Below are positions 8,717 to 16,629 of a stretch of DNA of 64,000 nucleotides, piece after piece. Source of the stretch: Bog-473 sp036268485. Its GTDB lineage: Bacteria > Actinomycetota > Acidimicrobiia > Acidimicrobiales > RAAP-2. Numbering within the stretch: the first letter of the stretch is position 1; each line of letters starts with the position of its first letter. The notes beneath the pieces were generated by a model. It saw nothing but the letters and a program-made list of their open reading frames with translations, did no database searches and was not told the DNA's origin. The stretch covers positions 184,556 through 248,555 of the forward strand of contig DATAUC010000042.1 of NCBI GenBank assembly GCA_036268485.1, read 5' to 3'. The position numbers were made by a program, and so were the translations under genes.

Positions 8717-9921
8717 CTGAGGCGCTCCACGATCATCGCCATACCCTGGCCACCGCCGACGCACATGGACTCGAGGCCGAAGGTCTTGCCGGTGTCTTCC
8801 AACGCGTTGAGCAGCGTGGTCATGATGCGGGCGCCGGTCTGGCCGAAAGGGTGGCCCAGGGCGATGGCTCCACCCTTGACGTTCAGCTTGTCCCAGCTGA
8901 TGCCCAAGTGCTTGGCCGAAGGAATGACCTGGGCCGCAAAGGCCTCGTTGATCTCAACCAGATCGATGTCGTCGATGGTCATGTTGGCGCGGGCCAGAAC
9001 CTGGCGGCAGGCGTCAACCGGGCCCAGACCCATGATTTCGGGGTTCAAGCCGGTCACGCCGCTGGCCACGATGCGAGCCAGGGGGGTGATGCCCAATTGC
9101 TTGGCCTTGGTGTCGCTCATGACGATGACAGCAGCGGCGCCGTCATTGAGAGGACAGGCATTGCCGGCCGTGATGGTGCCACCCTCACGGAAGACGGGCT
9201 TGAGGCCGGAAAGGCCCTCGAGTGTCGTGCCGGCCCGGGGCCCGTCGTCCTTGGTGACGACAGTGCCGTCGGCCAGGGTCACCGGAATGATCTCCCGCTC
9301 GAAGAAGCCGTTCTCCTGGTTGGCCACGGCCCGGTTCTGCGACAGCACGGCGAACTCGTCCATCTCAGCCCGGCTGACCTTCTCGAATTCGGCCACGTTT
9401 TCGGCCGTCTGGCCCATGGCGATGTAGACGTCGGCCAGGCTGCCCGACAGGGGCGCCCACGGGTCGGTGACAGCCGGGGTGCGAGCCTTGGTGCGCTCTT
9501 CGGCGGTCGCGAACTGCGTGTTGTGCGGGCCGGTGTCCGACGCTCCGTGCATGTAGCGGCTCACGGTCTCCACGCCGGCGGCGATGAAGATGTCGCCCTC
9601 GCCAGCCCGGATGGCGTGCGCGGCCATGCGGATGGTCTGCAGCGAAGAAGAGCAGTACCGGTTCACGGTCACACCGGGCACGTTCTCCAGGCCGGCCAAG
9701 ATGGCGGCGACCCGGGCGATGTTGTAGCCCGCCTCACCGGCCGGCTGACCACAACCGAGGAGAACATCCTCGACATCGGCCGGGTTCAGCTGAGGCACCT
9801 TCGCCAACACGGACTTGAGGACGAGGGCCGTCAGGTCATCGGGCCGGCACTCGACCAAAGAGCCCTTGTTCGCTCTTCCGATGGGGGTACGGCCAGTGGC
9901 GACGATGACTGCTTCAGGCAT
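8713..9921 (-). CDS. Thiolase (acetyl-CoA C-acetyltransferase), FadA5-like
   Basis: 402-residue thiolase. Active-site residues are all present: acyl-carrying Cys90 in NRYCSSSLQ, His357 in GGAIALGHPFGQTGAR, and Cys387 in CVGGGQG. It cleaves 3-ketoacyl-CoA to acyl-CoA and acetyl-CoA. It is divergently placed from two acyl-CoA dehydrogenases, with a KstR-like palindrome between them. FadA5 in M. tuberculosis has the same sort of position next to the igr genes and removes acetyl-CoA from the cholesterol side chain. A steroid role is therefore likely but inferred from context; a general beta-oxidation thiolase would look similar. Confidence 0.93.
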   Translation of the reverse strand: MPEAVIVATGRTPIGRANKGSLVECRPDDLTALVLKSVLAKVPQLNPADVEDVLLGCGQPAGEAGYNIARVAAILAGLENVPGVTVNRYCSSSLQTIRMAAHAIRAGEGDIFIAAGVETVSRYMHGASDTGPHNTQFATAEERTKARTPAVTDPWAPLSGSLADVYIAMGQTAENVAEFEKVSRAEMDEFAVLSQNRAVANQENGFFEREIIPVTLADGTVVTKDDGPRAGTTLEGLSGLKPVFREGGTITAGNACPLNDGAAAVIVMSDTKAKQLGITPLARIVASGVTGLNPEIMGLGPVDACRQVLARANMTIDDIDLVEINEAFAAQVIPSAKHLGISWDKLNVKGGAIALGHPFGQTGARIMTTLLNALEDTGKTFGLESMCVGGGQGMAMIVERLS

Positions 9922-10040
9922 GGTGGTTCGCTCCTCGGTTCGATCTCCGCCTCAGGTTCGTGCCTCAGGCCGCAAGCAGGTTACTGGGTGGTAGCGGGGG
10001 TGCCAGCGGCCGACCCATTGGCCGGTCGGGTGGGCCGGAC

Positions 10041-10054
10041 TGTAACGTGTTCTA
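10041..10054. promoter_or_regulatory. KstR-like operator between thiolase and acyl-CoA dehydrogenase pair
   Basis: TGTAACGTGTTCTA. The right half GTTCTA is a perfect half-site and the left half differs from TAGAAC at two positions. It lies in the 217-base divergent intergenic region, 85 bases upstream of the plus-strand FadE start and 120 bases from the thiolase start, so one site could control both directions. Confidence 0.6.
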
Positions 10055-10138
10055 TCGAGCATCGGGCCAGTTTTCCGCTGGTCTCAATGCGGCGCCGAAG
10101 TGGGGTGGGCGCGCTGGCGCGGCCCCGGGAGGGACACC

Positions 10139-11314
10139 ATGGAAATCTCGTACACCGAGGAGCAGCAGGCGCTCAAGAGCGAGCTGCGGGACTACTACGA
10201 CAACTTGTTGACGCCCGAATTGGAGGCCGAGCTGGCCGGAGCCCATGGCGTCGGACCGGTGGTGCGCAAGGTGGTCAAGCAGATGGGTACCGACGGTTGG
10301 CTCGGCATCGGGTGGCCCAAGGAGTGGGGTGGCCAGGGCCGATCCGCCATTGAGCAGTTCATCTTCTTCGATGAGTCCATGCGCAGCGGTGCCCCGGTGC
10401 CGATGCTGACTATTAATACAGTCGGTCCCACCATCATGAATTTCGGCACCCAGGAGCAGAAGGAGTTCTTCCTACCCAAGATCCTGCGGGGCGAGATCCA
10501 CTTCTGTATTGGCTACACCGAGCCCAACTCGGGGACCGACCTGGCCTCTCTGACCACCCGGGCCGTGCGGGATGGGGACGAATACATCATCAACGGGTCG
10601 AAGATCTTCACCAGCCTGGCCAGCGACGCCGACTACATCTGGCTGGCCACCCGGACCGACCCCAATGTGTCCAAGCACAAGGGCATCTCCATGTTCGTGA
10701 TTCCCATGGACACGCCCGGCATCCGCGTGGTGCCCATGAAGCTGCTGGGCGACCACGACATCAACTACACCTTCTACGAGGACGTACGGGTCCCGGCGAC
10801 CAGCCTGGTGGGTGGCGAGAACCAGGGCTGGACCCTCATCACCAACCAGCTCAACCACGAGCGGGTCACGTTGTGCTCGCCCGGCATCATCGAGCGCGTC
10901 CTGAGTGACGTGCGGGCGTGGGCCCAGGCCACCAAGCTGCCCGACGGTCGGCGGGTCATCGATCAGGAATGGGTGCAGGAGCACCTGGCCCGGGTATACG
11001 CCGAACTCGAATTCCTCCGGCTCATCAACTGGAAAGTGGCGTGGCAGGGCACCCAGGGCCACCTCGATGTGGCGGATGCCTCATCCATAAAGGTGTTCGG
11101 CACCGAGTTCTACCTGCGGGCCTTCCGTTCCCTGATGGAGATCCTGGGTCAGGCCGGCTATCTCACCCGGGGATCACCGGCGGCTGTCATCGCCGGCCGT
11201 CTGGAGATGTACGCCCGATCCATGATCATCCTGACCTTCGGCGGTGGCACCAACGAGATCCAGCGCGATCTCATTGCCATTTTCGGCCTCGGCATGCCGC
11301 GGTCACTCCGCTAA
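10139..11314 (+). CDS. Acyl-CoA dehydrogenase, FadE29/ChsE2-like subunit
   Basis: 391 residues. The ATG at 10139 follows GGGAGGGACACC, a strong ribosome site, so an upstream in-frame ATG is not favoured. Family motifs are present: IGYTEPNSGTDLASL (substrate/FAD loop), KIFTS, and a C-terminal FGGGTNEIQRDLIA FAD-binding segment. It begins with EISYTEEQQALKSELRDYY, like the larger partner of steroid-type heteromeric dehydrogenases. The very next gene encodes a second, divergent dehydrogenase, the arrangement expected for an alpha2beta2 enzyme. It is clearly paralogous to the gene at 37620. Possible role: ChsE4-ChsE5-like dehydrogenation earlier in the side-chain pathway. Confidence 0.92.
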   Translation: MEISYTEEQQALKSELRDYYDNLLTPELEAELAGAHGVGPVVRKVVKQMGTDGWLGIGWPKEWGGQGRSAIEQFIFFDESMRSGAPVPMLTINTVGPTIMNFGTQEQKEFFLPKILRGEIHFCIGYTEPNSGTDLASLTTRAVRDGDEYIINGSKIFTSLASDADYIWLATRTDPNVSKHKGISMFVIPMDTPGIRVVPMKLLGDHDINYTFYEDVRVPATSLVGGENQGWTLITNQLNHERVTLCSPGIIERVLSDVRAWAQATKLPDGRRVIDQEWVQEHLARVYAELEFLRLINWKVAWQGTQGHLDVADASSIKVFGTEFYLRAFRSLMEILGQAGYLTRGSPAAVIAGRLEMYARSMIILTFGGGTNEIQRDLIAIFGLGMPRSLR

Positions 11315-11345
11315 TCCTCCAGACCGCACAGAGAGAGCACACACC

Positions 11346-12512
11346 ATGGATTTCACCTACAGCGAAGAGCAGGATGCCGTACGCCAGTTGGCGGCCCAGA
11401 TTTTTGGGGAGCGTTCCACCCATGAACGACTGCGGGCCATCGAGACGGCGGCGGCGGACGAGGGGCCGTTCGATCGTGAGCTCTGGAAGGAATTGGCCAG
11501 CGCCGGCCTGCTCGGCATCCACCTGGGCGAGGAGTACGGCGGGGCCGGCCTCGACTTCGTCGCCGCCTGCCTGGTCATTGAGGCCGCTGGCCGTACCGCC
11601 GCCTATGTCCCGGTGGTCGAGTCGATGGTCTACGGCGCGGTGCCCATTGCCGCCTACGGCACCGACGCGCAGCGCAAGACGTGGCTGACCGGTGTGGCCG
11701 GTGGCGACATCATCTTGACCGCCGCCCTGGCCGAACTGGCGGGCGAAGTCGTCCTTCCCGGTGGGCTGACGCCCGCTACGACGGCAACGGCCCAGGCCGA
11801 TGGCAGCTGGGTGATCAACGGCACCAAGGCGTGCGTGCCGGCGGCGTTCGTGGCCGACGCCATCCTGGTGCCGGCCACCAAGACCACGGCGGACGGGTCG
11901 AGCAACGGGGTCGGCGTTTTTGTCGTCGATGCCACCACCGAGGGCCTGTCGTTCACGCGCCAGACCACCACCACCGGTCGGCCCGAAGCGGTGATCGAGT
12001 TCAGCGGGGTCAACGTGTCCGCCGAACGGCTCATCGGCGGTGCCGATGCGGACGGTGCGGCCATCGTCACGTCGATGACCGAGGCCGCCATCACCGCACT
12101 GTGCGTGCAGGAGGCGGGCGCTTGTGCGGCCGCGCTGGATCTGACCGCGGAGTACACCAAGACCCGGGTGCAGTTCGAGAAGCCCATTGCCACCTTCCAG
12201 GCCGTGGGGCAGCGGGCGGCTGATGCCTATGTAGACACCGAGGCCATCCGACTGACGGCCTGGCAAGCGGCGTCGCGCCTCTCCGCCGGACTCCCGGCCG
12301 CAGCCGAAGTTGCGGTGGCCAAGTACTGGGCCGCCGAGGGTGGCCAGCGCGTCGTGCACGCGGCGGCCCACCTGCACGGCGGGGTCGGCGTTGACCGCGA
12401 CTACCCGCTCCACCGCTATTTCCTCTTGACCCGTCAGATCGAGTTCACGCTCGGCGGGGCCTCCGAAAGCCTGCGCCGCCTGGGTCGCATCCTGGCCGCC
12501 GAGCCGGCCTGA
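11346..12512 (+). CDS. Acyl-CoA dehydrogenase, FadE28/ChsE1-like subunit
   Basis: 388 residues starting MDFTYSEEQDAV, 31 bases after the previous gene. It has the acyl-CoA dehydrogenase fold (EEYGGAGLDFVA; C-terminal HLHGGVGVDRDYPLHRYF), but the central region is less conserved and the usual TEPxxGSD loop is replaced by LAELAGEVV. This fits the partner subunit of heteromeric steroid acyl-CoA dehydrogenases, which is altered in its FAD/substrate site. It probably forms a complex with the product of 10139-11314. It parallels the gene at 39850. Confidence 0.9.
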   Translation: MDFTYSEEQDAVRQLAAQIFGERSTHERLRAIETAAADEGPFDRELWKELASAGLLGIHLGEEYGGAGLDFVAACLVIEAAGRTAAYVPVVESMVYGAVPIAAYGTDAQRKTWLTGVAGGDIILTAALAELAGEVVLPGGLTPATTATAQADGSWVINGTKACVPAAFVADAILVPATKTTADGSSNGVGVFVVDATTEGLSFTRQTTTTGRPEAVIEFSGVNVSAERLIGGADADGAAIVTSMTEAAITALCVQEAGACAAALDLTAEYTKTRVQFEKPIATFQAVGQRAADAYVDTEAIRLTAWQAASRLSAGLPAAAEVAVAKYWAAEGGQRVVHAAAHLHGGVGVDRDYPLHRYFLLTRQIEFTLGGASESLRRLGRILAAEPA

Positions 12513-12593
12513 TCCCATTCGGCCGACGCTGAGTCGGACCTGAGGAAAATCCGCGTCTCGTAGGGTTCCAGACGCCGTATCGTTACTTCTCCA

Positions 12594-13529
12594 ATGTCGG
12601 ATACCCAACGGGCGATATTGATCGCAACGGCGCAGACCATGGCCGTCGATCAGATGACCTGCGAGGTCGTGGAGGCGTTCCGCCAAGAGCACATCGACTC
12701 CGTGCTGCTCAAGGGTCCCTCCATTGCCCAGTGGCTCTACCCGCACGGTGGACGTTCGTATGGAGATTCCGACCTCTTGGTGTCCCCGGGCGACTTCCCT
12801 CGCGCCGTCGGTGTCTTGGAACGGCTGGGATTCGGGCATCCCGTGCGCGGCCGGGCCGCCCACGCCCACACCTATCGCCGGCAGTCAGCCCCCGGTGAGT
12901 GCGTCATGGCGGTCGACCTGCACCGGAGCCTGCCCTATATAACTGTCCCTCCCACCGAAGCTTGGCGGGTGCTCAGCACCAATACCGGCACCATTTCCCT
13001 GCGAGGGCTGGAAGTGGCGGTGTTGGCCGTCCCGCAGCGGATCCTCCACATCGCCATGCACACCCTCCAGCACGCCTTCGAGTCGTCCAAGCCCTTCGAG
13101 GATCTCCGTCGAGCCCTGGCGGTGGTGGACATGGCGGACTGGGGCGCCGCCGCCGAGATCAGCCGGGCCCTGGGGGCCGAGGATGCGCTGGCCGCCGGGC
13201 TCAGCGTCCTGCCCGAAGGCAAGGAGGTGGTCGAACGCCTCAACCTCTCCACCTCCCGGCGGGGCATCCTGCGCATGGCCTCGAGCGCAGACCCGGACGG
13301 GCCGGCCTACGAGGTGCAGCGCATTCTCGACGCACCCAGCTTCAGCGAGCGCCTCAAGTTGATGTACGACGGCGTGGCCCTCTCGCCCGCCGTCATGCGC
13401 TCAGAGTCGGCCTTGGCTCGGCGGGGTCGAGGAGGTCTGGTGCTGGCCTACGCCTACCGACCAGTGCAACTCGTGGGACGGCTCGGTCCGGCGCTCATGG
13501 CTCGACGCCGTATTCTGAAGCGACCATGA
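12594..13529 (+). CDS. Lasso-cluster nucleotidyltransferase-like protein (PF14907 type)
   Basis: 311 residues, resembling the uncharacterised nucleotidyltransferase family (NTP_transf_5) often found in lasso-peptide and other RiPP loci. The core is KGPSIAQWLYPHGGRSYGDSDLLV-like: a lysine-glycine loop at 40-41 and the metal-binding pair D58/D60 in GDSDLLV. A histidine-rich segment (LHIAMHTLQHAF) lies near residue 155. It may add a nucleotide or other group to the peptide or an intermediate; no activity can be assigned from sequence. Its stop overlaps the start of the PqqD-like gene (ATGA), so it is the first gene of the B/C operon. An ATG at 12594 was chosen; the ribosome site is weak. Confidence 0.8.
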   Translation: MSDTQRAILIATAQTMAVDQMTCEVVEAFRQEHIDSVLLKGPSIAQWLYPHGGRSYGDSDLLVSPGDFPRAVGVLERLGFGHPVRGRAAHAHTYRRQSAPGECVMAVDLHRSLPYITVPPTEAWRVLSTNTGTISLRGLEVAVLAVPQRILHIAMHTLQHAFESSKPFEDLRRALAVVDMADWGAAAEISRALGAEDALAAGLSVLPEGKEVVERLNLSTSRRGILRMASSADPDGPAYEVQRILDAPSFSERLKLMYDGVALSPAVMRSESALARRGRGGLVLAYAYRPVQLVGRLGPALMARRRILKRP

Positions 13530-13792
13530 CAGATCGCATCGTTGCTCGTTCGGTTGACCTCGAATGGCGGGAGGTGGAGGGCGAGCTGGTCCTTCTTGAT
13601 CTCCGCACCCAGTGCTACATGAGCTTGAATCGCACCGGGGCTGCGCTGTGGCCGCTCATGGTGGACGGTACGGATCGTTCGCACCTCATTGAGGCCCTCG
13701 TCAGTCGCCATGGCGTCACTTCCGAAGTGGCCACCCGCGATGTCGACACCCTGGTGGTGCAGCTGGCCGATGCGGACCTCCTCCAGACATAG
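13526..13792 (+). CDS. PqqD-like RiPP recognition element, lasso B1 protein
   Basis: 88 residues of the PqqD/RRE winged-helix fold. VDLEWREVEGELVLLDLRT gives the three-strand sheet; MSLNRTGAALWPLMVDG and the DVDTLVVQLADADLLQT helix are typical. B1 proteins bind the leader peptide, in actinobacterial systems through the YxxPxLxxLG motif that is present in the precursor at 16404. It lies between the nucleotidyltransferase (4-base overlap) and the B2 peptidase (2-base gap). Identification as a RiPP recognition element is firm; assignment as lasso B1 rests on the neighbours. Confidence 0.9.
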   Translation: MTDRIVARSVDLEWREVEGELVLLDLRTQCYMSLNRTGAALWPLMVDGTDRSHLIEALVSRHGVTSEVATRDVDTLVVQLADADLLQT

Positions 13793-13794
13793 CG

Positions 13795-14166
13795 ATGCGC
13801 CGAACCAACTTCGCTGAGGTCCGGGTGGGCGTGTGGACGCTCCGTTCCATGGCGCGCTGCCGCCGACAGATCAGCGATCCCCAGCAGGTCTCGCTTCGGG
13901 ATTCCTCTCACCTGCCCGGCGAAGCCGGAAAGATGGTGGTATCCATCCTGCGCCGACGCAAGGACCAGTGCCTCTCCAATGCGCTGATCGCCCAAGCCTG
14001 GCGGGCGGATCACGGTGACCCCGTTGATGTGCTCATCGGAGTCAGCTCGCCGGCCGCCGGGTTCACGGCCCACGCCTGGCTCGAGGATCGGGCCGACGCC
14101 CAAAGTGTCGGGTTGGAGCCGATACACCGGATCTCACCGAAGTCAGATCGCACCCCAACTTCATGA
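13795..14166 (+). CDS. Lasso peptide leader peptidase B2 (McjB C-terminal, transglutaminase-like)
   Basis: 123 residues. The cysteine-protease core matches McjB_C: Cys59 in KDQCLSNAL, IGVSSP at about 81-86, His93 in TAHAWLED and Asp98 as the likely third triad member. It should cut the precursor after the leader, two residues past the conserved threonine. The protein is at the short end for split B2 proteins but holds all catalytic residues. The C-terminus ends in LEPIHRI plus a short tail. It is cotranscribed with B1 and C. Confidence 0.87.
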   Translation: MRRTNFAEVRVGVWTLRSMARCRRQISDPQQVSLRDSSHLPGEAGKMVVSILRRRKDQCLSNALIAQAWRADHGDPVDVLIGVSSPAAGFTAHAWLEDRADAQSVGLEPIHRISPKSDRTPTS

Positions 14167-14194
14167 CTGCGGGCGAGGTCGGATCGCCCACTTC

Positions 14195-15361
14195 ATGAGT
14201 GGCGACATGTTCTTGGCTGATGCTCCGAGCATGACTCCGCTGGAGACCGCGGCCGGTGTGCCGTTGGGCGCAGAACCGGGAGTGGTCACGCTGGTTCGGG
14301 AACGGTCCCAGCCTTCGGCGCGTCACGCGCTTGAGGAAGCAATGAAACGAGCGCTGCAGCAGAGTCCATGCGTGGTGAGTTTTTCGGGGGGACGGGATTC
14401 GTCGGCCACATTGGCGTTGGCGGCATACGTGGCTCGCCGCGATGGTTTGCCACTACCCATCCCCGTCACCTTCCGCTTTCCCGAGATTCCTTCGACCCAT
14501 GAGACGGAATGGCAGGAGCTGGTCATCCGCCATGTCGGGTTGGACGAGTGGGAACGAATCGACTTGACCGACGAGCTTGATCTGCTCGGTGACACCGCCA
14601 CCGCCGGACTCCTCAAGCACGGAGTCGGTTGGCCGCCCAACGCGTATCTCCATGTGCCGATCTTCCGCGTGGCTCGGGGCGGATGCGTGGTCACGGGTTT
14701 CGACGGCGACGGCCTCTTCGGAGACTGGCGCTGGTGCCACGCGCAGGCGGCGTTGCACGGCCGCACCGCCTTTGCCGCCAAGGATCTGGTGCGCATCGGC
14801 TTGGCGTTCGCCCCCCCGGCCATCCGCCTGTCGTCTATTAAGCGGCGCCCCTACTTCGTGCCGAACTGGCTGCAGCCGGACGCCCGGCAAGAGTTCACCA
14901 GGGCCATCCTGAATCGGGCGGCCGGTGAGCCCCGACGTTGGGACAGGCGAGTGGAGTGGCATGCCAATTCGCGAGCGCTCTTCGTCGCCATGTCCAACCT
15001 GGGCCTCATCGCAGCCGACTATGAGGTGCGGGTCGAACATCCGCTCCTCGATCCTGACTTTCTCTCCGCCCTGGCTGCCGAGGGCGGCGCGGTGGGGTTT
15101 GGCGATCGCACCTCGTCCATGGCCCATCTCTTTTCTGACCTACTCCCCGTGCAGAGCATCAGCCGTTCGACCAAGGCCGAATTCGGTGGCGCCGTGTGGC
15201 GCGAGGGAGCCCGGCACTTCGTCGACACCTGGGACGGCACGGGCGTCGATCCGTCCTTGGTGGATGCCGATCGCCTGCGGGCCGCCTGGTCGGCCGACAA
15301 CCCGGTCATCCATTCGTGGTCATTGCTCCACGCGGCGTGGCTGGCCACTCAACTGAAGTAG
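14195..15361 (+). CDS. Lasso peptide macrolactam synthetase C (short asparagine-synthetase-like)
   Basis: 388 residues. The ATP-pyrophosphatase loop SFSGGRDSS lies at 62-70; GFDGDGLFGDW and SISRSTKAEFGG further on match the synthetase domain of AsnB. Lasso C proteins adenylate the Asp/Glu side chain and close the ring onto Gly1. Most are about 550-650 residues and start with a glutaminase-like (Ntn) domain; here only about 60 residues precede the ATP loop. An ATG at 14195, 28 bases after B2, is chosen; the reading frame is open upstream to 14015 but would overlap B2 and holds no glutaminase motif. The 3' end overlaps the convergent kinase by 13 bases. Confidence 0.85.
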   Translation: MSGDMFLADAPSMTPLETAAGVPLGAEPGVVTLVRERSQPSARHALEEAMKRALQQSPCVVSFSGGRDSSATLALAAYVARRDGLPLPIPVTFRFPEIPSTHETEWQELVIRHVGLDEWERIDLTDELDLLGDTATAGLLKHGVGWPPNAYLHVPIFRVARGGCVVTGFDGDGLFGDWRWCHAQAALHGRTAFAAKDLVRIGLAFAPPAIRLSSIKRRPYFVPNWLQPDARQEFTRAILNRAAGEPRRWDRRVEWHANSRALFVAMSNLGLIAADYEVRVEHPLLDPDFLSALAAEGGAVGFGDRTSSMAHLFSDLLPVQSISRSTKAEFGGAVWREGARHFVDTWDGTGVDPSLVDADRLRAAWSADNPVIHSWSLLHAAWLATQLK

Positions 15362-16200
15362 TCGATCAAGCCTCGACCGAAGGTCGGCAGTTCGCGTATG
15401 TCGTGGGGTCGGCGGGCGTAGACGATCGGCACGCTTCCCAACTCCAACATCGCAGTGGGATTCGGCGGAAGCCCATGGCCATGAAAGGTGCGGTGGCGAT
15501 CGATGATGTCGAAACGTTCTGAAAGTCCGATGGAGGAGTAGTCCAGACGCGGACCCCAGTCGAGAACGGCAATGCCGACCAACGGCAGGCCGTACGCCAC
15601 CTCGGAGGTGAGGATCCGGTCCCGTTCGCCGTTGCGCACGAGGTGGCCGGGCGATTGCCCCTCATCGCCGGTGACGCGCAGATCGATGGTGCGGGGCCCG
15701 GCCAGCACGGTTCGTCCGTCCATGACGGCCAGGTCGTCGGTCAGCACCGGCACGTTGGCCTGCCGGGCCAGCCACCCGAGCGTCGTGCTCTTCCCGGCCT
15801 CCTTGTCGCCCAGGATGAGCACCGCCCCCTCGCCAGCGGCGAATGCACCGGCATGAAGGGCCTCCCGGCCCGACCACTGCCAGAAGAGCGCGGCGGCCGG
15901 GGCGAGGTAGGGGTGCAGGAGCTCTTCGTCGCTGGGTCGTCGGGGCAAGGTGAAGTAGGCGTGACCGCTGCCCCGCTCCAGCCGAAGGCGGCCGCCCCCA
16001 ATGAGGAGAAGATCGGCCGATTCCTGATGAAGGGTCGACGGGGTTGTCTCCGAATCGCCGATCTCGACATGGATCTCGAACTCGGGGGTGCCCTCAGGTT
16101 GGGGCTGCATTTGAGCTGCGGCTCCGTCCAACCCCTTGAGAATGAGCCCGTAGGCCCCCAGGCCGGAGACCCCTGTCTGCTCGGCGGGCTCCCCGTTCAC
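15349..16200 (-). CDS. HPr-kinase-like protein of the lasso locus
   Basis: 283 residues, GTG start. The C-terminal half has a P-loop GDKEAGKST (131-139), followed by PVLTDDLAVMDG, the arrangement of HPr serine kinase/phosphorylase-type domains. Proteins of this type occur in lasso clusters; in the paeninodin family they phosphorylate the C-terminal serine of the precursor. The precursor here ends in proline but has serines at core positions 17 and 20. The N-terminal 100 residues show no motif I recognise. It is transcribed towards the cyclase and divergent from the precursor, with 203 bases between. Function as a peptide kinase is an inference. Confidence 0.8.
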   Translation of the reverse strand: MNGEPAEQTGVSGLGAYGLILKGLDGAAAQMQPQPEGTPEFEIHVEIGDSETTPSTLHQESADLLLIGGGRLRLERGSGHAYFTLPRRPSDEELLHPYLAPAAALFWQWSGREALHAGAFAAGEGAVLILGDKEAGKSTTLGWLARQANVPVLTDDLAVMDGRTVLAGPRTIDLRVTGDEGQSPGHLVRNGERDRILTSEVAYGLPLVGIAVLDWGPRLDYSSIGLSERFDIIDRHRTFHGHGLPPNPTAMLELGSVPIVYARRPHDIRELPTFGRGLIDYFS

Positions 16201-16337
16201 CGGTCACACGATAGGCGGTGTGACCTCGTTGCTTCGCCTGGTTATCCACAGCCAAGGGACGCTGCAAGAACCTGATCAAACCTGTGTTACGTGCGCATTA
16301 CTTGCGATGAAAATGACAGGAAGCCGGGTCAGGGGGT

Positions 16338-16365
16338 TTGCAGCACCAGACTTCTTGTGTATATT
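16338..16365 (+). promoter_or_regulatory. Putative promoter of the lasso precursor gene
   Basis: TTGCAG (16338-16343), a 16-base spacer and TATATT (16360-16365) lie 39 bases upstream of the precursor ATG, in an AT-richer stretch between the divergent kinase and precursor genes. A GAAGGGAG ribosome site precedes the ATG. Confidence 0.5.
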
Positions 16366-16403
16366 TACCCGTCAACAACGGCGAAGTTTTGAAGGGAGTC
16401 CCA

Positions 16404-16553
16404 ATGGCGGAAGAACTGATGAGCGGTGAGTACGAAGCACCGGCGCTCTCGTTCCTGGGAACGCTTTCTGAGATGACGAAGGGTTCGTCGCTGAACATCC
16501 TCGGTGACGCCCTCGGCTCTGCCGCAGCGTCCATCATCTCCATCATCCCGTAA
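16404..16553 (+). CDS. Lasso peptide precursor A
   Basis: 49 residues. The leader (residues 1-26) has YEAPALSFLG, matching the actinobacterial YxxPxLxxLG recognition motif, and ends with MTK, the conserved threonine being at position -2 before the cut. The core is residues 27-49: Gly1, Asp9 and C-terminal Pro23, with the ring segment GSSLNILGD and a tail rich in Ala, Ile and Ser. A 9-residue macrolactam Gly1-Asp9 is predicted; there is no aromatic, charged (apart from Asp9) or cysteine residue. Its own promoter-like element and a following perfect hairpin suggest a separate, abundant transcript. No other acidic residue exists in the core, so the ring site is unambiguous. Confidence 0.88.
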   Translation: MAEELMSGEYEAPALSFLGTLSEMTKGSSLNILGDALGSAAASIISIIP

Positions 16554-16590
16554 CTCCGGGCAGCCCGATGGCTGCTCCCAGTTGCATTGA

Positions 16591-16617
16591 GAAGCGCGGA
16601 CCCTGTGTCCGCGCTTC
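16591..16617 (+). terminator. Hairpin after the lasso precursor
   Basis: GAAGCGCGGAC / GTCCGCGCTTC, an 11-base perfect stem with a five-base loop, 37 bases after the precursor stop and between convergent features. No T-run follows. It may end transcription in both directions or stabilise the precursor mRNA. Confidence 0.7.
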
Positions 16618-16629
16618 GTCAATTCCGGA

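Noticed and set aside
8851..10353. 500-codon plus-strand open frame over the thiolase
   Set aside because: It is the complement of a thiolase with all three active-site residues. It has no recognisable domain.
11271..12869. 532-codon minus-strand open frame over the second acyl-CoA dehydrogenase
   Set aside because: It runs through a well-supported plus-strand gene and into the next one; composition is shadow-like.
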